From the NCBI GenBank assembly GCA_028671895.1, contig CM053813.1, positions 42,813,501 through 42,877,500 of the forward strand: a stretch of 64,000 bases of DNA. Reading direction: 5' to 3'. Positions 38,321 through 50,297 of the stretch are shown in pieces. Position 1 is the first letter of the stretch. Every line of letters starts with the position of its first letter. The DNA comes from Oenanthe sinensis (taxonomy: Eukaryota > Streptophyta > Magnoliopsida > Apiales > Apiaceae). The position numbers and the translations under genes are program-made. A model generated the notes under the pieces. It was not told where the DNA came from. It was given only the letters and a program-made list of their open reading frames with translations, and made no database searches.

Positions 38321-39901
38321 TCAAGGAGCTAAACTATCACGTCCAAGAAGTTGGCGTGCTTCAACAAGAGTCTTCCTAAACCTGGGAATATCAATCTTCA
38401 TATTCTGGCCGGTTATATACACAGCCCTGCCAGCTTCATAACTCTTAGCAAATATAGACGGAGGATCCACAATCACTGGATCATCGCGACGGTACATATC
38501 AATAAGTGAGCTCTCCTCAGGTTGAATTTTGTACTCCAAGTAATGAACTCCCATGAATCGTGCTGGTTCACCAAAATAAAAGGTTGATGCCCATTCAAGC
38601 CCCAGTGGCACCACTTGTACCACTGCTGCACCAACTGGCAAAAACAATTCGTTTGTTAAGCCAGCGCCATGGGCTCCAACCATAACACTGCATGAGCTCA
38701 CTAGTTCTGAAAATTTTGTTAAATTGGACATCTGATTAGGCCTTGCAATGAATACGCTAAAACCTAACTCTTCCATTGTGTTTACCAGTTCTTCCTCATT
38801 CAAGAATGTTCTTGATTTTACTCGAGAAATAAGAAGTAGCTTGGGCCTTTTTGTATCCACGTGAATTTCCTTGAGATTGTATGACTCTCTTAGAAACTGC
38901 TTGAAGTTTAACATGGAGTAGCCTCCGGGGTTTAGGTTGCTAGAAAAATTTATAGATAGAAAATTATGGAACTTGAGACCAATCACAGCTCCAGCAGGGA
39001 AGCAATGGACACTTCCGTTTTTAGCCGGATTTATGACTGGATAATGCGATAAATGTGAGAAAATCTGTGCATATCTTCTTGCAAATGCAGGGTTGTAGTC
39101 CGAAAGTATAAACTGTACACTGGATTGAAAGTGGCGAGATGTGATGAATAAAGGGATGACAACCTCATCAAATTCATGGAATAAGTTTCCCCTGAATCCA
39201 CTGGAGGAAAATATAACTGCTGGGACAGTATGAATGTACCGACAGGCTGGTAAACTGGTTGTGTTTCGATGTATAATCTGAATTGGTGTTGTATTATTCA
39301 GAATTTCATTAGACTGTTGCCATGCATATGGTCGAACTGTGGCAGTTTTATCTTGTAAAGTAGTCTTGTTTAGTAGCATCTGAACTGTCAATGTTCTAGT
39401 ATCAATCCTTAAAGATGGTTCACTTGCAACACAAACCATAGAGTAATAATCCGAATCACATGCAAATCCATCAGTTTCAAGCTTGCTTTGATCTTCCCCT
39501 ATTATTGTGAGTTAATTGTTAATATAGCAAACTATTAGTCCATATCTCATAACAAATAAAGGAATTCAATTGACCAACCTTTCACTAGTCTTCTTAGAAT
39601 AGGCTTAAAGGACTCTTGATATTGTATTGCTTCATTGAACTTGTTGCTACTGGATTTCCAATTTGCTAACTGTTCCATCCCTGCATTTTACAAGTAAAAA
39701 ATGTAAGCATAACTATGGTATGAGAGAATCACAATACCAAAATCTACGAACACGTATCGAAGTCGGACAGAGAAGCAAAGGATTACATTTGTTGAATGGA
39801 AGAGAATTCGATGCAAATAACTGTGTGTAAAGCAGAGTTACTAAAAGCAAGAACACTAATGGGGTTGCACCGCAAAGAAGTCTCCTAGGTTCCTTCTCCA
39901 T
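38321..39901 (-). CDS. Glycosyltransferase family 61 protein (xylan/N-glycan type)
   Basis: Type II Golgi membrane glycosyltransferase of family GT61 (DUF563), whose plant members add arabinose or xylose to xylan or xylose to N-glycans. Exons 39787-39901, 39579-39680 and 38321-39498 join in frame to 464 aa. A short cytoplasmic tail (MEKEPRRLLCG) precedes a membrane anchor at about 12-30 (ATPLVFLLLVTLLYTQLFA), then a stem and the catalytic domain. Diagnostic blocks are GFRGNLFHEFDEVVIPLFIT, FKQFLRESYNL, RPKLLLISRVKSRTFLNEEE, VMVGAHGAGLTNELFLPVGA and a conserved C-terminal stretch (FMGVHYLEYKIQPEESSL). Several N-glycosylation sequons (NKT, NTT, NGS, NFS, NLT) suit a luminal enzyme. The closest type is the XAT/XYXT-like clade of xylan transferases; the exact sugar and acceptor cannot be told from sequence alone. 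Confidence 0.9.
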
Positions 39902-41728
39902 CTTCTTAAGTTGATGGACAGTAGTTCTTGTGTATATGCATGAAATTATTGATATGATGTAGTAGACATTTAGGACTGCAGAGTTAATCATTTATCTGGT
40001 AGGCTGTCTAATTTTATTACAGAGTCTTGTTTATGTTTCCATGTCATTATCAGCTCCCACATGCCCACATTTGATTTGCTTTCTCCTATTATATGCTAAT
40101 TTCATATATGATTGGATGCATGTATGATTAGTGAACCTTTTAATTATCAACTAGTAATAAGAAACATCTCCTAATTAAAGTTTTTCCAATTGTAAGATAC
40201 TTTTGCAGGCTTACGAAGCTTCATGTGCCAGAATATTGTGCGCTGTTGCAATTTTTTCACAGTAAAAGAAGAGAAGACGACCATGTAATCATGTATATAA
40301 CAAGAGTCAAACTTTGGTAGCTAAACGTGTTTATAATAATAAGCCTGATCTGATACCTTACCCGACGTTTTGTTTCTGTATTTGTGTTCGTAAATATATT
40401 AAAGAAGGATTCGAAGCCCCCTGATGTGACAAATCTTTAAAACCCAATACTCTTTTATATATAGAGAGAATTGAAATGCAAAAAATATGCTATAACACAC
40501 GTCTGTCATGTTCGATGTTCGACCGCATGTCCTAGTAGTAGAAGTCCATTTTTTCTTTTGTTTTGGCCAAGCATCCTGTTTTTTTAAACTTATTAGCGTC
40601 TTAACTATAAGAAGCTAATGTTCTTTCAACTTGACAATTTCTTTTGTTAACAACCTCTTTAGCATAATCACAATTATTTTTCGTAACAATGATTACAGGT
40701 CAAAAGATTAATTACACCACTTGGGGCAAAAGAGACAGGTATTAGAAGGCATTATCATAAGTAGAATTTGGCATCAAGTGTTTAAATCTTTCATGCATAG
40801 AAGTGTGCGTTTTCTTCTCACTAACACCCAAAGTTGGCAGCCAAGTAGAGAAACTCAAATAAACATGACAATTTAGGAATCCAAGTCGTTTACATCCTTC
40901 ATGTATACAGTATACGGATGATATCACTTTTATGTGATTTTAACATGCCCGTGTGAATAAATAAAAGGGGTTCTCCGTTAAATTTTAATATTGCGCCATT
41001 ATTGATTCCATTTTAATTGATATTTCATTTTTTAATATCTATATTACATGTATAATAAAATTTTAATGATATTTAATATAAAATTTTAATTCTTACATTA
41101 AATGTTATGAATTAGTGTCAACAAACTTATGCAGAGGAGTGATTTACTTTAACAATAATCAATGAAGTATGTGAATCTGTTTGAGTAAAAGTGTTTGATT
41201 TGATTAAGGTTGTGGATGTGTGATATTGAATTTAAATTCAACAACATTAACGGTTAATTTTTAATCTAATTTATTTATTAGAATGAAATATTACAAATTT
41301 GAAATTCAAATAAAAAATTCAACTTCTTGTATTTGTAGAGAGAAAAACAAGAATGTTTTCGATGGATTCAAGTGCAGACTTAATGTCAGTAAGCACATAC
41401 TCCACTGAATTAAGTGCTAAACTAAGAAATAAGATAAATAGACTTTACATTTTGGAACTATCTATTTCTAGTTAACACTTAGAACAAGACAGACTTCTGA
41501 TTCTATTTCTTATCTTCTGTCATTTTTAAGTTCTTTTCTCTTCAAACTTCTTGTTGTAAAATTGTCACTTTTCACACATATATTTAACCACTTCTAAACA
41601 TGCGAGGTGCTTCTGTTACTTGTATCTTACTTCTATGCTTCTCCATGAAATTTGTTAAGTGAATCTGTCGTGAACTCTGTTTGAACTTGATAATTCGTGC
41701 ATAACCAGACTTTTTTATAACTCATTTG

Positions 41729-42085
41729 CACTACTAGAAAAGTTACATAGACATTAGTTTCTGGCTGATGTCTGATAAATTTTCGACTGATGTCTTCTTA
41801 GGATGATGTCTTGACTTCTCGACAACCATCTTTCTAGACTTTTCGATAAATTCATAAGTAAACTTCTCGACAAGAATTATTTCACACTTCTCGACATCTT
41901 GCATTTCGATACTTCTGGACATGGACTTTTCGATATCTTGTACAATTGACTCCTCGATAGTTTTCTTTAGAGACTTCACGACATACTTATACTTGAATAT
42001 GCGACATAGATCTACTTCTCAATAATTCATTTTGTAGACTTCTCAACATAATACTTTTTGAGACTTTGCTACATTAAACATCTTA
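41729..42085 (+). mobile_element. CACTA (En/Spm) terminus followed by 24-bp tandem array
   Basis: CACTACTAGAAAA at 41729 is the canonical CACTA-superfamily end. It is followed by the hairpin AGACATTAG-TTTCTGG-CTGATGTCT typical of subterminal regions. From about 41811 to 42080 a degenerate unit ACTTCTCGACA plus about 13 variable bases recurs roughly every 24 bases, some ten times. The opposite end (TTTTCTAGTAGTG) was not found downstream, so the element is truncated or solo. The repeat creates a 78-codon minus-strand ORF with recurring EKS motifs that I do not regard as a gene. Confidence 0.6.
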
Positions 42086-42801
42086 GACTTTACCCAGTAT
42101 CTCAGAAAAGTTATCTAAAATATATCTTGAATTCATTATTCTCTTTACAACTATTCTACTTTAATTATATTAGGAAAATAAATTTAAACCAGCCCATAAA
42201 AACTTATTTCTCATACTCTCGAGCTGAGTTTATTCAAAAATGTTCATGCATAGTTTTCTTAAATCAATGAGAATTTTAGTATATATTTTTAATCACATTT
42301 ATCTCGTTTTTTATAAATTAAGGGTGCGTTTGAGATTGGTGTCAACAATAATAGTTTTTTTTCTTTCTAAAAAGTAGATTAGAAATTGTTCAATAAATTT
42401 TAAAGACAACTTTTTTAAAAAGTGCTTGTAGTAAAAAAAAATACTTTTTGAGAAAGCAGGATCTCATACTTAAAAAATCTATTTTTCAGTTTTTGCGGGC
42501 TATCAAATCATTCTAAAAATATTATTTTATTATATCATATTTGAAAACATATATAAATTAAAAAATTATCAAATAACCACTTTTTTTAACGTCAATTTTT
42601 TTCATAACACATAAGCTTTTAAACAGTAATTTCAAACAAAATTTAAATATTTTACATTTTGATTATATATATAATTTACATTATATTAGTTTTATTTCTC
42701 ATGTTTCATGAAATTAAATGAGGGATAAAATTATAATCCTTTAAAATTTTAAATCACGTGTTTATTTTGTAAAAATACATTTACGTTCAGTTGAAAAATT
42801 A

Positions 42802-43056
42802 TACTCCCTCCGTCCCAACCAATTCTTTACACTTTCCTTTTTGGGACGTCCCACCCAATTCTTTACATTACTAAAAATAGTAACTTTTAACAATAAATAT
42901 ATTATTACATCCACTACTTCACTCCACTTTTTCAACACTTTACACTATTACACCCACTACTTCATTTATTTTAACAATAAAATCACTATTACACCCACTA
43001 TCCTTGGTCTCCGTGCCCGGACCAAATGTAAACATTTGGCCGGGACGGAGGGAGTA
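42802..43056. mobile_element. Stowaway-type MITE
   Basis: TA-flanked 255-bp unit with left end CTCCCTCCGTCCCAACC and right end GGCCGGGACGGAGGGAG. A second internal near-copy, GGGACGTCCCACCCAATTCT, lies just inside the left end. No coding capacity. Ends are better preserved than those of the 18059 copy. Confidence 0.9.
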
Positions 43057-43610
43057 ATTATTTAAAATATTAATTTCATGTTTATTTGGAAGAAATTAGG
43101 AATAAATTTATAATTTCTCTAATAATTCAATGAGATATTATTTAATGAAAATAAAGAACATAAGACACATCTCATGCGATTTGATTTTTGTAAAATATTG
43201 AATAAAATGACTTCATATTATAAAAATTTGTATGTATCAAAATAATATCTAAAATAAATTATGTATATTAAAATATTATATCTATCAAAACACAATCATT
43301 TTATTAATATTTGAGAAAAAGTTAATTGAAATGTTGTAGGTCAAATTTCTTATCCTCATATTTAATTTTTTAATAAATCATTTTTTAAATAATCATAATC
43401 CTATTACCATACTATCATAGAAAATAAATATATGATTGACGAATAATAATCCAATCTTATGTAAAACAAATATTGAATTAAAATATAAAAGATTATAATT
43501 AATTTCTAAATTTAATCCTCCTCGACATAATATTGGAAAGATGATAATGTACGGATCCAAAACAAACATGGCCTTAGGGTTTTAGAAACCAGAATTGTAC
43601 ACACACGTAT

Positions 43611-43620
43611 CTATATATAT
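43611..43620 (+). promoter_or_regulatory. Candidate TATA box of the CXC-domain gene
   Basis: CTATATATAT lies 89-98 bases upstream of the ATG at 43709. Transcription would start near 43645 with a short leader. Confidence 0.45.
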
Positions 43621-43708
43621 CGACACAGAGGAGACCGTGAGCTAGAAAAATAGATACATTGATATAAACAGAGGCTATACAACTGAGGTACTGATAGGTG
43701 TGAACAAA

Positions 43709-46700
43709 ATGGACTCATCTGAAACAAAAAATGATATAATTGCTTCAAATTCATCAGATTATGCTCCTGTTCAAGTATGATTACTAATCTTTTACCTTGG
43801 ATATTACATTTCGATATTATTAATTTTTTTTATCTGTTTTAATAAATCACGGGTGAGCTAGAGTCGAACCGAGAACCTGAGACAGCCAGATAATAAGAGT
43901 TTATCATTTAGGCTATTACTAATCTTTTGATTGACTTGCTTTTTTGGTGATTGGTTTATTTAATTTGTGCTGAATTGTGGATTTGATTGTGTTTGATAGA
44001 TTGTTTTAATTTACGGGATTAGGTTTTGAATGTATTGTTGGATTGTTTGCGGCTTGAAGTGATTATATTGTACTAGCTTTTAGGTTTAGGGTTTTTATAG
44101 AAGAATGCTTATGAGTATTAATTGAAAATGATATGATGTGTTCACGAGATGTTTGAGACAAATCTTCCATTATGCACTATATGGAAAGAATTTTGCGGAA
44201 TTGGTTATTGTGTCACACTATTTTTATATGTTGAGTTAATATGAACGTTGCATTACTACAACATCGAGAAAGGAAATATTATCGAACGGAGTTGAGAATA
44301 TTTTATTTTTGTGGTCTACATTGTGTTGCTGGTTGATATAAGCGTTGTTGATATACCTTGAAATTGTGATGCCTTTTTAATACTCGAGTGAATTATCTGC
44401 AAAAGGTGTTTGCAGTTTCCAATGTTGTCAACAGGGACTGGTGCTTAATTTACTTTTTCTATATGCTAGTTTTTCGTCAGTGACACACTAGTGGTACAGG
44501 GGAAAAAATCATTTGTCAATAATTTTCTATTTTACCTATGTATATTAATGCAAATACACTTTACTAAAGTAGTGCTCATTTACCTGCCTTTTGCATCAGG
44601 ACTTCACTATTTTCAGTTATGTTAGTGATCTATCTCCTATAAAGCCTTTCGAGGGAGCAATGGTGGCACAAAGCTCTCCTGGACTTGTTAGATCTCCCCA
44701 AGTATTCACATCACCACAAATCAATCCACAAAGTCAATCAAGTTCACTTGAAAGGTTTGGTTGTTGCATTGCTATCTGTTGATATTAGTTTTAGAACTTT
44801 GCATAATTACATGTTTGAAAATTTACAGGCCTCAATGCCATAATTTATGCAGTGAATATTCTAAGCAGAATGATGACAAAAATGATGATGTTGCTCCAGT
44901 TATATGTACACCTGGGGAATTAAATACCAATTTGAGCTATCAACTGAACTCTCATGACGATTCTGCGCACAGAAAAGGCGACATTGCGTCTGAATCCCTT
45001 GACAAGTACTTGGAAGAACTCTTGAGGGTGGACTGTGATGATGCTGGACATGTAGCCAATTCAAGTCTGAAGCAATCTGATGCCGCTACCCACTCTTCCA
45101 AGGACTTCACAGACTGCATCAACTATAATTCAATGAATGGTGAACAATATAATGGCCATGTAAGGACTGAGATAACTTTAATACTTTTCCATATGATTGA
45201 TGTAAATGAGAATGCAACTATTCATGATTGAAGTATGGTGCGCCTGGTTTAGATATCATTCTATTTATATACTAGATCATGGGAATTATTGCTTTGTAGT
45301 AAATTATTTGCTATGCTAAATCTAGGTCAATCAACAAATGTCTGGCGTGTCTAGATGCTGTTTTCAATATGATGAGAGCCAACAGAATACTGTTGCAAAA
45401 AATTGCGGTTCTACGAGTCAGTCAAATGCTGTAAGTATTTCGAGGTCATTTTCTAGTGAATCAAAGGTTCTAGAATCATCTTGTGCAGCCATATGTGCAC
45501 CTGCCAATAGTATCGAACAGGAGAACTTTGACAAACCAACATCATTCACATTTCACGCCCCAAAATTTGGGAAATCAAGTATCGCAGTTTCCAAGCCATC
45601 AGGAATTGGTCTACATTTAAATAGCATACTTAATGCATTGCCAATGGGCTGTGGTGCAAGTGCAAGTGTAAAATCAGCTGACGAGGATTACATAATTGTT
45701 CAAGGCAAAACGTCATTCTGCTCTAAAGATTCTCATTCAACAGAGAATGCAGGGAATTCTCCAACTTCATCTAAAGCAGTTGATGGCTTATTGGTAAGAA
45801 CTGAAGAAATTGAACGAACAAGTTGTGCTTATGCTGTAGCAACCTCTGGAAATCTGTGTCTTCATAGTACTAAACCTATGCATAATCCTGTGCTTTTGCA
45901 GAAGCCAACTGAGCATCATTCTACTTCATGTGAAAAAAGGGAATATACTAGATCGAGTCCACAAAAGAAAAGGCAAGACTGCATGACATTCTTCATAGTT
46001 AACACAGGCACCCCCCCCCCCCAAATATGTACTCTTCAATTTTTTATATTTACCATTAATTTTCAGGAAAAGGTCAACGGGCTTCAGTGACGAAGATGGT
46101 TGTAAACGCTGCAATTGCAAGAAGACAAAATGTTTAAAACTGTAAGTGGTTTGGTAATTTTTTTTATACCTTATGCTGCTGTACTATCTTTACGCATCCA
46201 ACTAACTTGTTCCTCGTAGATACTGCGATTGCTTTGCTGCTGGATACTACTGCGCTCAAACTTGTTCTTGCCAAGGGTGCTTCAACAGCCCTGAATATGA
46301 GGATACAGTTCTTGACGCAAGGAGAAAAATTGTGTCCCGGGATCCACTCGCATTTGCACCCAAGGTTTTACAGCATGAGGGTGAGTCCCCTGCAAATAAT
46401 ATTCAGGTATGGGATCCTTTATGCTTGATTTTGATTACTATTGTTCTAATCATCCACAGTTGCTTATGAGAGATTTCTGCAGGACATTAATAAGTCGACA
46501 CCTTCCTCTGCAAGGCATAAAAGAGGGTGCAATTGCAAGAAGTCGATGTGCCTGAAAAGGTACTGTGAGTGCTATCAGGTTCGTTAAATAGTAATGTATA
46601 TATATATATTCTCTTTATATATTTTATATGGTTTATTATCCATTATCTGAATTCTACTGCTTCGCGTCAAAAGTCAAACATTGGATGCTCTGATGGATGT

Positions 46701-48469
46701 CGGTGTGATGGGTGTAAAAATGTCTATGGAAAGAAAGAAGGTACTCTACATGCTATATATTACATGTTTATTGTTTTGCTTCGATTGCATCCTGAAATCG
46801 GTTCCCTGAGCCAGACAATTTCACCTAGTCCCATAGATATCTATAATTTAAGTTTGTTAACTTGTCTAAACTGACAGTCTTACTGTCACTACCAGTGATG
46901 TCATGCTTTACCGATTACCAATTGTTAAAATTGATATTATGACCGATCCTTATTAAGATAATTTGTACTACTCCTCAGCTTGATCAAAAGTTATATAGTT
47001 TGGTTATCTAATGTACTGATTGCCCCAAACAGCTCTAAAATACTTAATAAGAAGAGGCTATTCAAAGTTCCCAGTATGGATGAGCCGATTCTCTACTTTT
47101 ATGGCATCTATTATTCTTCAATAGTCAAATAGGCTTAAAAGTAATAATTATGACTATTCATCACACTTATGTCTTGGACTAAAGTTAAAAAACTTTCCGA
47201 TTTGTTCAAGTACTTAGAGCTATAGTTGCCAATAATCATTTAATATATTGCAAAAAAAAAGTTTGTTTTGTAGGGGTCAGATATATTTAATCAACAGTTT
47301 ATATAATTTTAAAGGGCCGCCTTTGTAGATCTCCTAATTTAAGAGGAGAATATCTATTATTGTTTTTCTTTATTGCCTTGGAAGAGGATTACAATCCAAT
47401 GTGTTAAAATGCAACACATAATTTGTTTCCCTCAGAATATGGCATGAGTAAACATACTGCCATCACTGAAGCTACCGATGATATACCGGAAATATCATTT
47501 GATCAGAAGTTGGATACTATTTTTCATTCTGAGCTCAGCATTCCTCACAATATGACTGCTTTCACACCATTATTTCGGTACTCAGAGTAAGTTTATCAAT
47601 CTGCTTTTTGATCCTCTATTTCTCTTTTCTTCCCTCATTCATTTGTTACTCTTTAATTGAGACTTGATATTGTTCATTAAATTGTATATTCATGTCACTC
47701 TGTCAATTTCCTTTTGTTTCACTTTAGTCTCGGAAAGGATGCATTACATTCTCGTGTTTCTTATGGAAGATGTGGGCAGCCACCAGAAGCTGATATTGCT
47801 GTATCTGCAACACATGAGAAGCCCTCAATCCCTACTAGAAGTTCCAATAACCATAAGATGATTGAGGAAACATGTCAAAGTATTCCAGATTTAGTATCTT
47901 CAGATCTGCAGTTGTATAACTGCAAGTCAAAAAGGGTAGATGATTTCTCAACAGATCGACGTGGCAATAAGAGTCTCAGTATACTTCATAATCCTCGCTC
48001 AATGGCTTTAGCTTGTTTAACGTCACAAACAACAAAGGTCATGACAACTGATACAATTAGTCAGCCATGTCCTGGATGTGGCTCTTTTTCATCACTAAGC
48101 TCGCATCAGTTGTGTAGTTCACCAATCACAACAGTGGTTCCATTCCGAGAGAACAAAGATCCCATGGTCCTTGATTCTGACAGCAGGTGCTACAACATTT
48201 CACAAGATGATGACATCCCAGAGATCCTCAAGGAACATCCTATCTCATTTTCTGAAGTAGAGGTAAGATCTCCGAATAAAAAAAGAGTTTCTCCACCGCA
48301 TAGTCGCTTGAGTGAGCTCAGATCCGGCTCTACCATCACCGGACTTAGAGGTGGTCGCAAGTTTATATTGAAGGCTGTTCCATCTTTCCCACCACTCACC
48401 CCATGCATTGATGCCAAAAGCACTAGTAGTCCAAGTAAACATGCTCAAAATTCTAGAAATATCAAATGA
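43709..48469 (+). CDS. TSO1-like CXC/CRC-domain DNA-binding protein (TCX/CPP family)
   Basis: Nuclear regulator of the tesmin/TSO1 (LIN54-like) family; family members bind DNA and act in cell-cycle and cell-fate control with MYB/DREAM complexes. Ten exons join to 838 aa: 43709-43774, 44600-44754, 44829-45159, 45326-45972, 46067-46141, 46220-46406, 46483-46578, 46674-46740, 47436-47586, 47728-48469. The CRC domain has two Cys-rich repeats: 412-445 (CKRCNCKKTKCLKLYCDCFA...CSCQGC) and 503-533 (CNCKKSMCLKRYCECYQ...CRCDGC). The linker contains RDPLAFAPK at 465-473, a variant of the family RNPxAFxPK signature. The N-terminal half has the SPIKPF element typical of plant members (DLSPIKPFEG) and is Ser-rich. 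Intron 4 uses a GC donor (45973-45974, GCAAG). Intron 1 carries a SINE-like repeat. The start is the first in-frame ATG after the candidate TATA box. Confidence 0.93.
43838..43920 (-). repeat. tRNA-derived SINE-like repeat, minus strand, in intron 1
   Basis: On the minus strand it reads an A-box TAGCCTAAATG (10 of 11 to consensus), then the B-box GGTTCGACTCT (perfect match), then CTCACCCGTGATTTATTAAAA. That tail matches the repeats at 1-80 and 53700-53815. Confidence 0.6.
46010..46022. repeat. Poly-C tract at GC-AG intron
   Basis: About a dozen consecutive C residues (with one A at the start) lie within the 94-base intron 4 of the CXC-domain gene, between its GC donor and its AG acceptor. 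Such homopolymers are mutable and could affect splicing. Confidence 0.8.
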
Positions 48470-50297
48470 CTGACAATGGTAAACACACAAGCTCTTTTAT
48501 GAATTAGTTTCTTCTCCTTTCTTTAGATGTGCTGTAATTTTAATATTTTTATTGTTTTTTGCTTTGAACAGTGGCCATCAGCTGCTTTGAGGATTTGTTA
48601 TGTATCTGCTTCAGCATGTTCACATTTGGCATTACCTTTCATAATTGGATGATTATTATTTGCATTCAGACTTCAGTCTCAAGTTGGGACAGGTATTGGT
48701 TGTTAAATCTTTACAAGGGTTTAAATTTTAAAAGCCTGATGTATGATTAGACACATAAAACCCAAATGTAAAAACAGTTGTAACAACTCCTCCATTTAAG
48801 ACCTGGCAAAATAGGTACTTCCCAAAAGTTTCAAATGGCTCATATTTCTCATCATTGGGGGTATCCGCCTTCCTCCATTGTTTTTTAGTAGTTTACATTA
48901 AGTATAAAAGGAGGGGAAGGCCGGGGGAGGGGGCGGGACTCATGACCCTAACCTTGTCACAAAGAGAAGGGGGTCGAAATGAGCCTTTGCCACAAAGCTA
49001 CCCCCCTGTTTATATATTAGGGTTTTATGTATCAAAATGTGGAAACATCAGCTTAGAGATGTTAAAGTTATTTCTAAATTTATTTTGATTGTGTTCTAAT
49101 TGAGTATTGTTGTTGTCTTTAAGTAGGCACATATTCTGGGCTTGATGCTCAAAAATGAAGAAATTAAGGGTCTGGTCACATTGTTATACTTAAGGGTCGA
49201 AGAGTTGAAGATTTTTTGGAGATTTAGCAGTCAAAGAGAAGCATATATGGAAGGCAGAGGTTTTTCATTACAACATTCTTACTATACTAATTTGATTTGA
49301 GTATAGCTATCAGTCTTGTGTTTCCGAGATTTAAATTGGAAAAAATATACCACTCTCGTGGTTTTCCTTTATCCAAGGACAGGAAAACATGAAAGGATTT
49401 TTCCGAGACTCTCCAAGAAATGAGGATCATGAGTAGCTTCGTGGTAGACAACTACTACGTCCGGAAGCATACATTTGTGTTCTTCCTGTTTGTGATCCCC
49501 ATCAATTTACTAAATTGTATCTCTTTTACTTTGCCTTCTCCAGCGGAGTAATTTTATTTTTTATTTACTATCTGTTTCATAGGGAAGTAGGTATGTTCAT
49601 GTTCAAAAACAACAAATAAAATTTTGCATGCCAATAAACAAATCTAGAATGGGAAGTAACAAATCCATGAGATGAGAAGGTTATAAATATGAATTGTGAG
49701 AATAATTTATTATTTTTTTTTTTTGGAAAGCTGTTGGACGACGTTTATACTGTGCTCCAGAAGATTTGTATTGAAGAAGAGAAGCAAAAAATATTTAAGA
49801 AATTTCCTCTAGTATGCTCTTAAGTTTTTTTAAAATAGGAGAGAAAATTTTGAAAAAAAAGGATAGATGAGAATTTTTAAAAAGTTATGTGAGAGTTTCT
49901 CTCACAATCATCCCATTTTTGGGAAGAAGCTTTTGTGAAGAAAATTTTGAAAATTTTCGTTCTCAATCAATTCTCTTCTTTTCTAAAAAACTTGGGAGCA
50001 CAATATGATTTTTTTTTTTAAAACTTTCTCTTCAGTTCTTTTCTCGCGTTCTTTCTGTATTTGAACTCGGGAGCTCAGAAAACTAGTTTATTGCAATGCA
50101 GTACAGTTAAATTATGTCGATTCCTTCATCAATCTGAAGCTTGAAGTCTTATATATCACAAGCTTCCTAGTTTCAAACATTAAATGATTAAAATCAAACC
50201 CTAGCTTCATAGAGTTAACAAGCCAAGAAAAACATCTCAGAAGATATGCAGCTTACTAAGATTTCATTTCTTGGGTGATCTATTATTAAGCCAGAGT
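48470..50297. other. Tail-to-tail spacer between CXC gene and AMT2
   Basis: Spacer with both 3' UTRs; 48500-49130 is probably the CXC gene's 3' UTR side. 48899-49010 is a purine/G-rich patch of possible repeat origin. 49813-50002 is a MITE. A short plus-strand ORF at 48855 shows no family resemblance and is not called. Confidence 0.55.
49813..50002. mobile_element. Small MITE with TGCTC(T/C)(T/C)AAGTTTTTT termini
   Basis: Left end TATGCTCTTAAGTTTTTTTA and complemented right end TGTGCTCCCAAGTTTTTTAG are imperfect inverted repeats of about 20 bp. The interior of about 150 bp is itself partly self-complementary (GAGAGTTTCTCTC). No coding potential. Confidence 0.6.

Larger units (their letters stand above)
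39902..43708. other. Large intergenic region with CACTA end and Stowaway MITE
   Basis: Head-to-head spacer between the GT61 gene and the CXC-domain gene. 39902-41720 is apparently featureless AT-rich DNA. 41729-42085 carries a CACTA terminus and 24-bp repeats. 42330-42620 begins GGGTGCGTTTGAGATTGG and looks like a MITE with no partner end found. 42802-43056 is a Stowaway MITE. 43060-43600 is AT-rich promoter-side DNA. Confidence 0.55.

Noticed and set aside
41743..41979. Minus-strand 78-codon ORF with repeated EKS motifs
   Set aside because: It is the translation of the 24-bp tandem array next to the CACTA end; it lacks a gene context.
41811..42080. Regularly spaced repeats that superficially resemble a CRISPR array
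   Set aside because: The repeats are only about 11 conserved bases, degenerate, and lie in plant nuclear DNA at a transposon end; no cas genes exist here.
48855..49088. 77-codon plus-strand ORF after the CXC gene
   Set aside because: It spans a G-rich repeat-like patch in the 3' flank, with no homology recognised.
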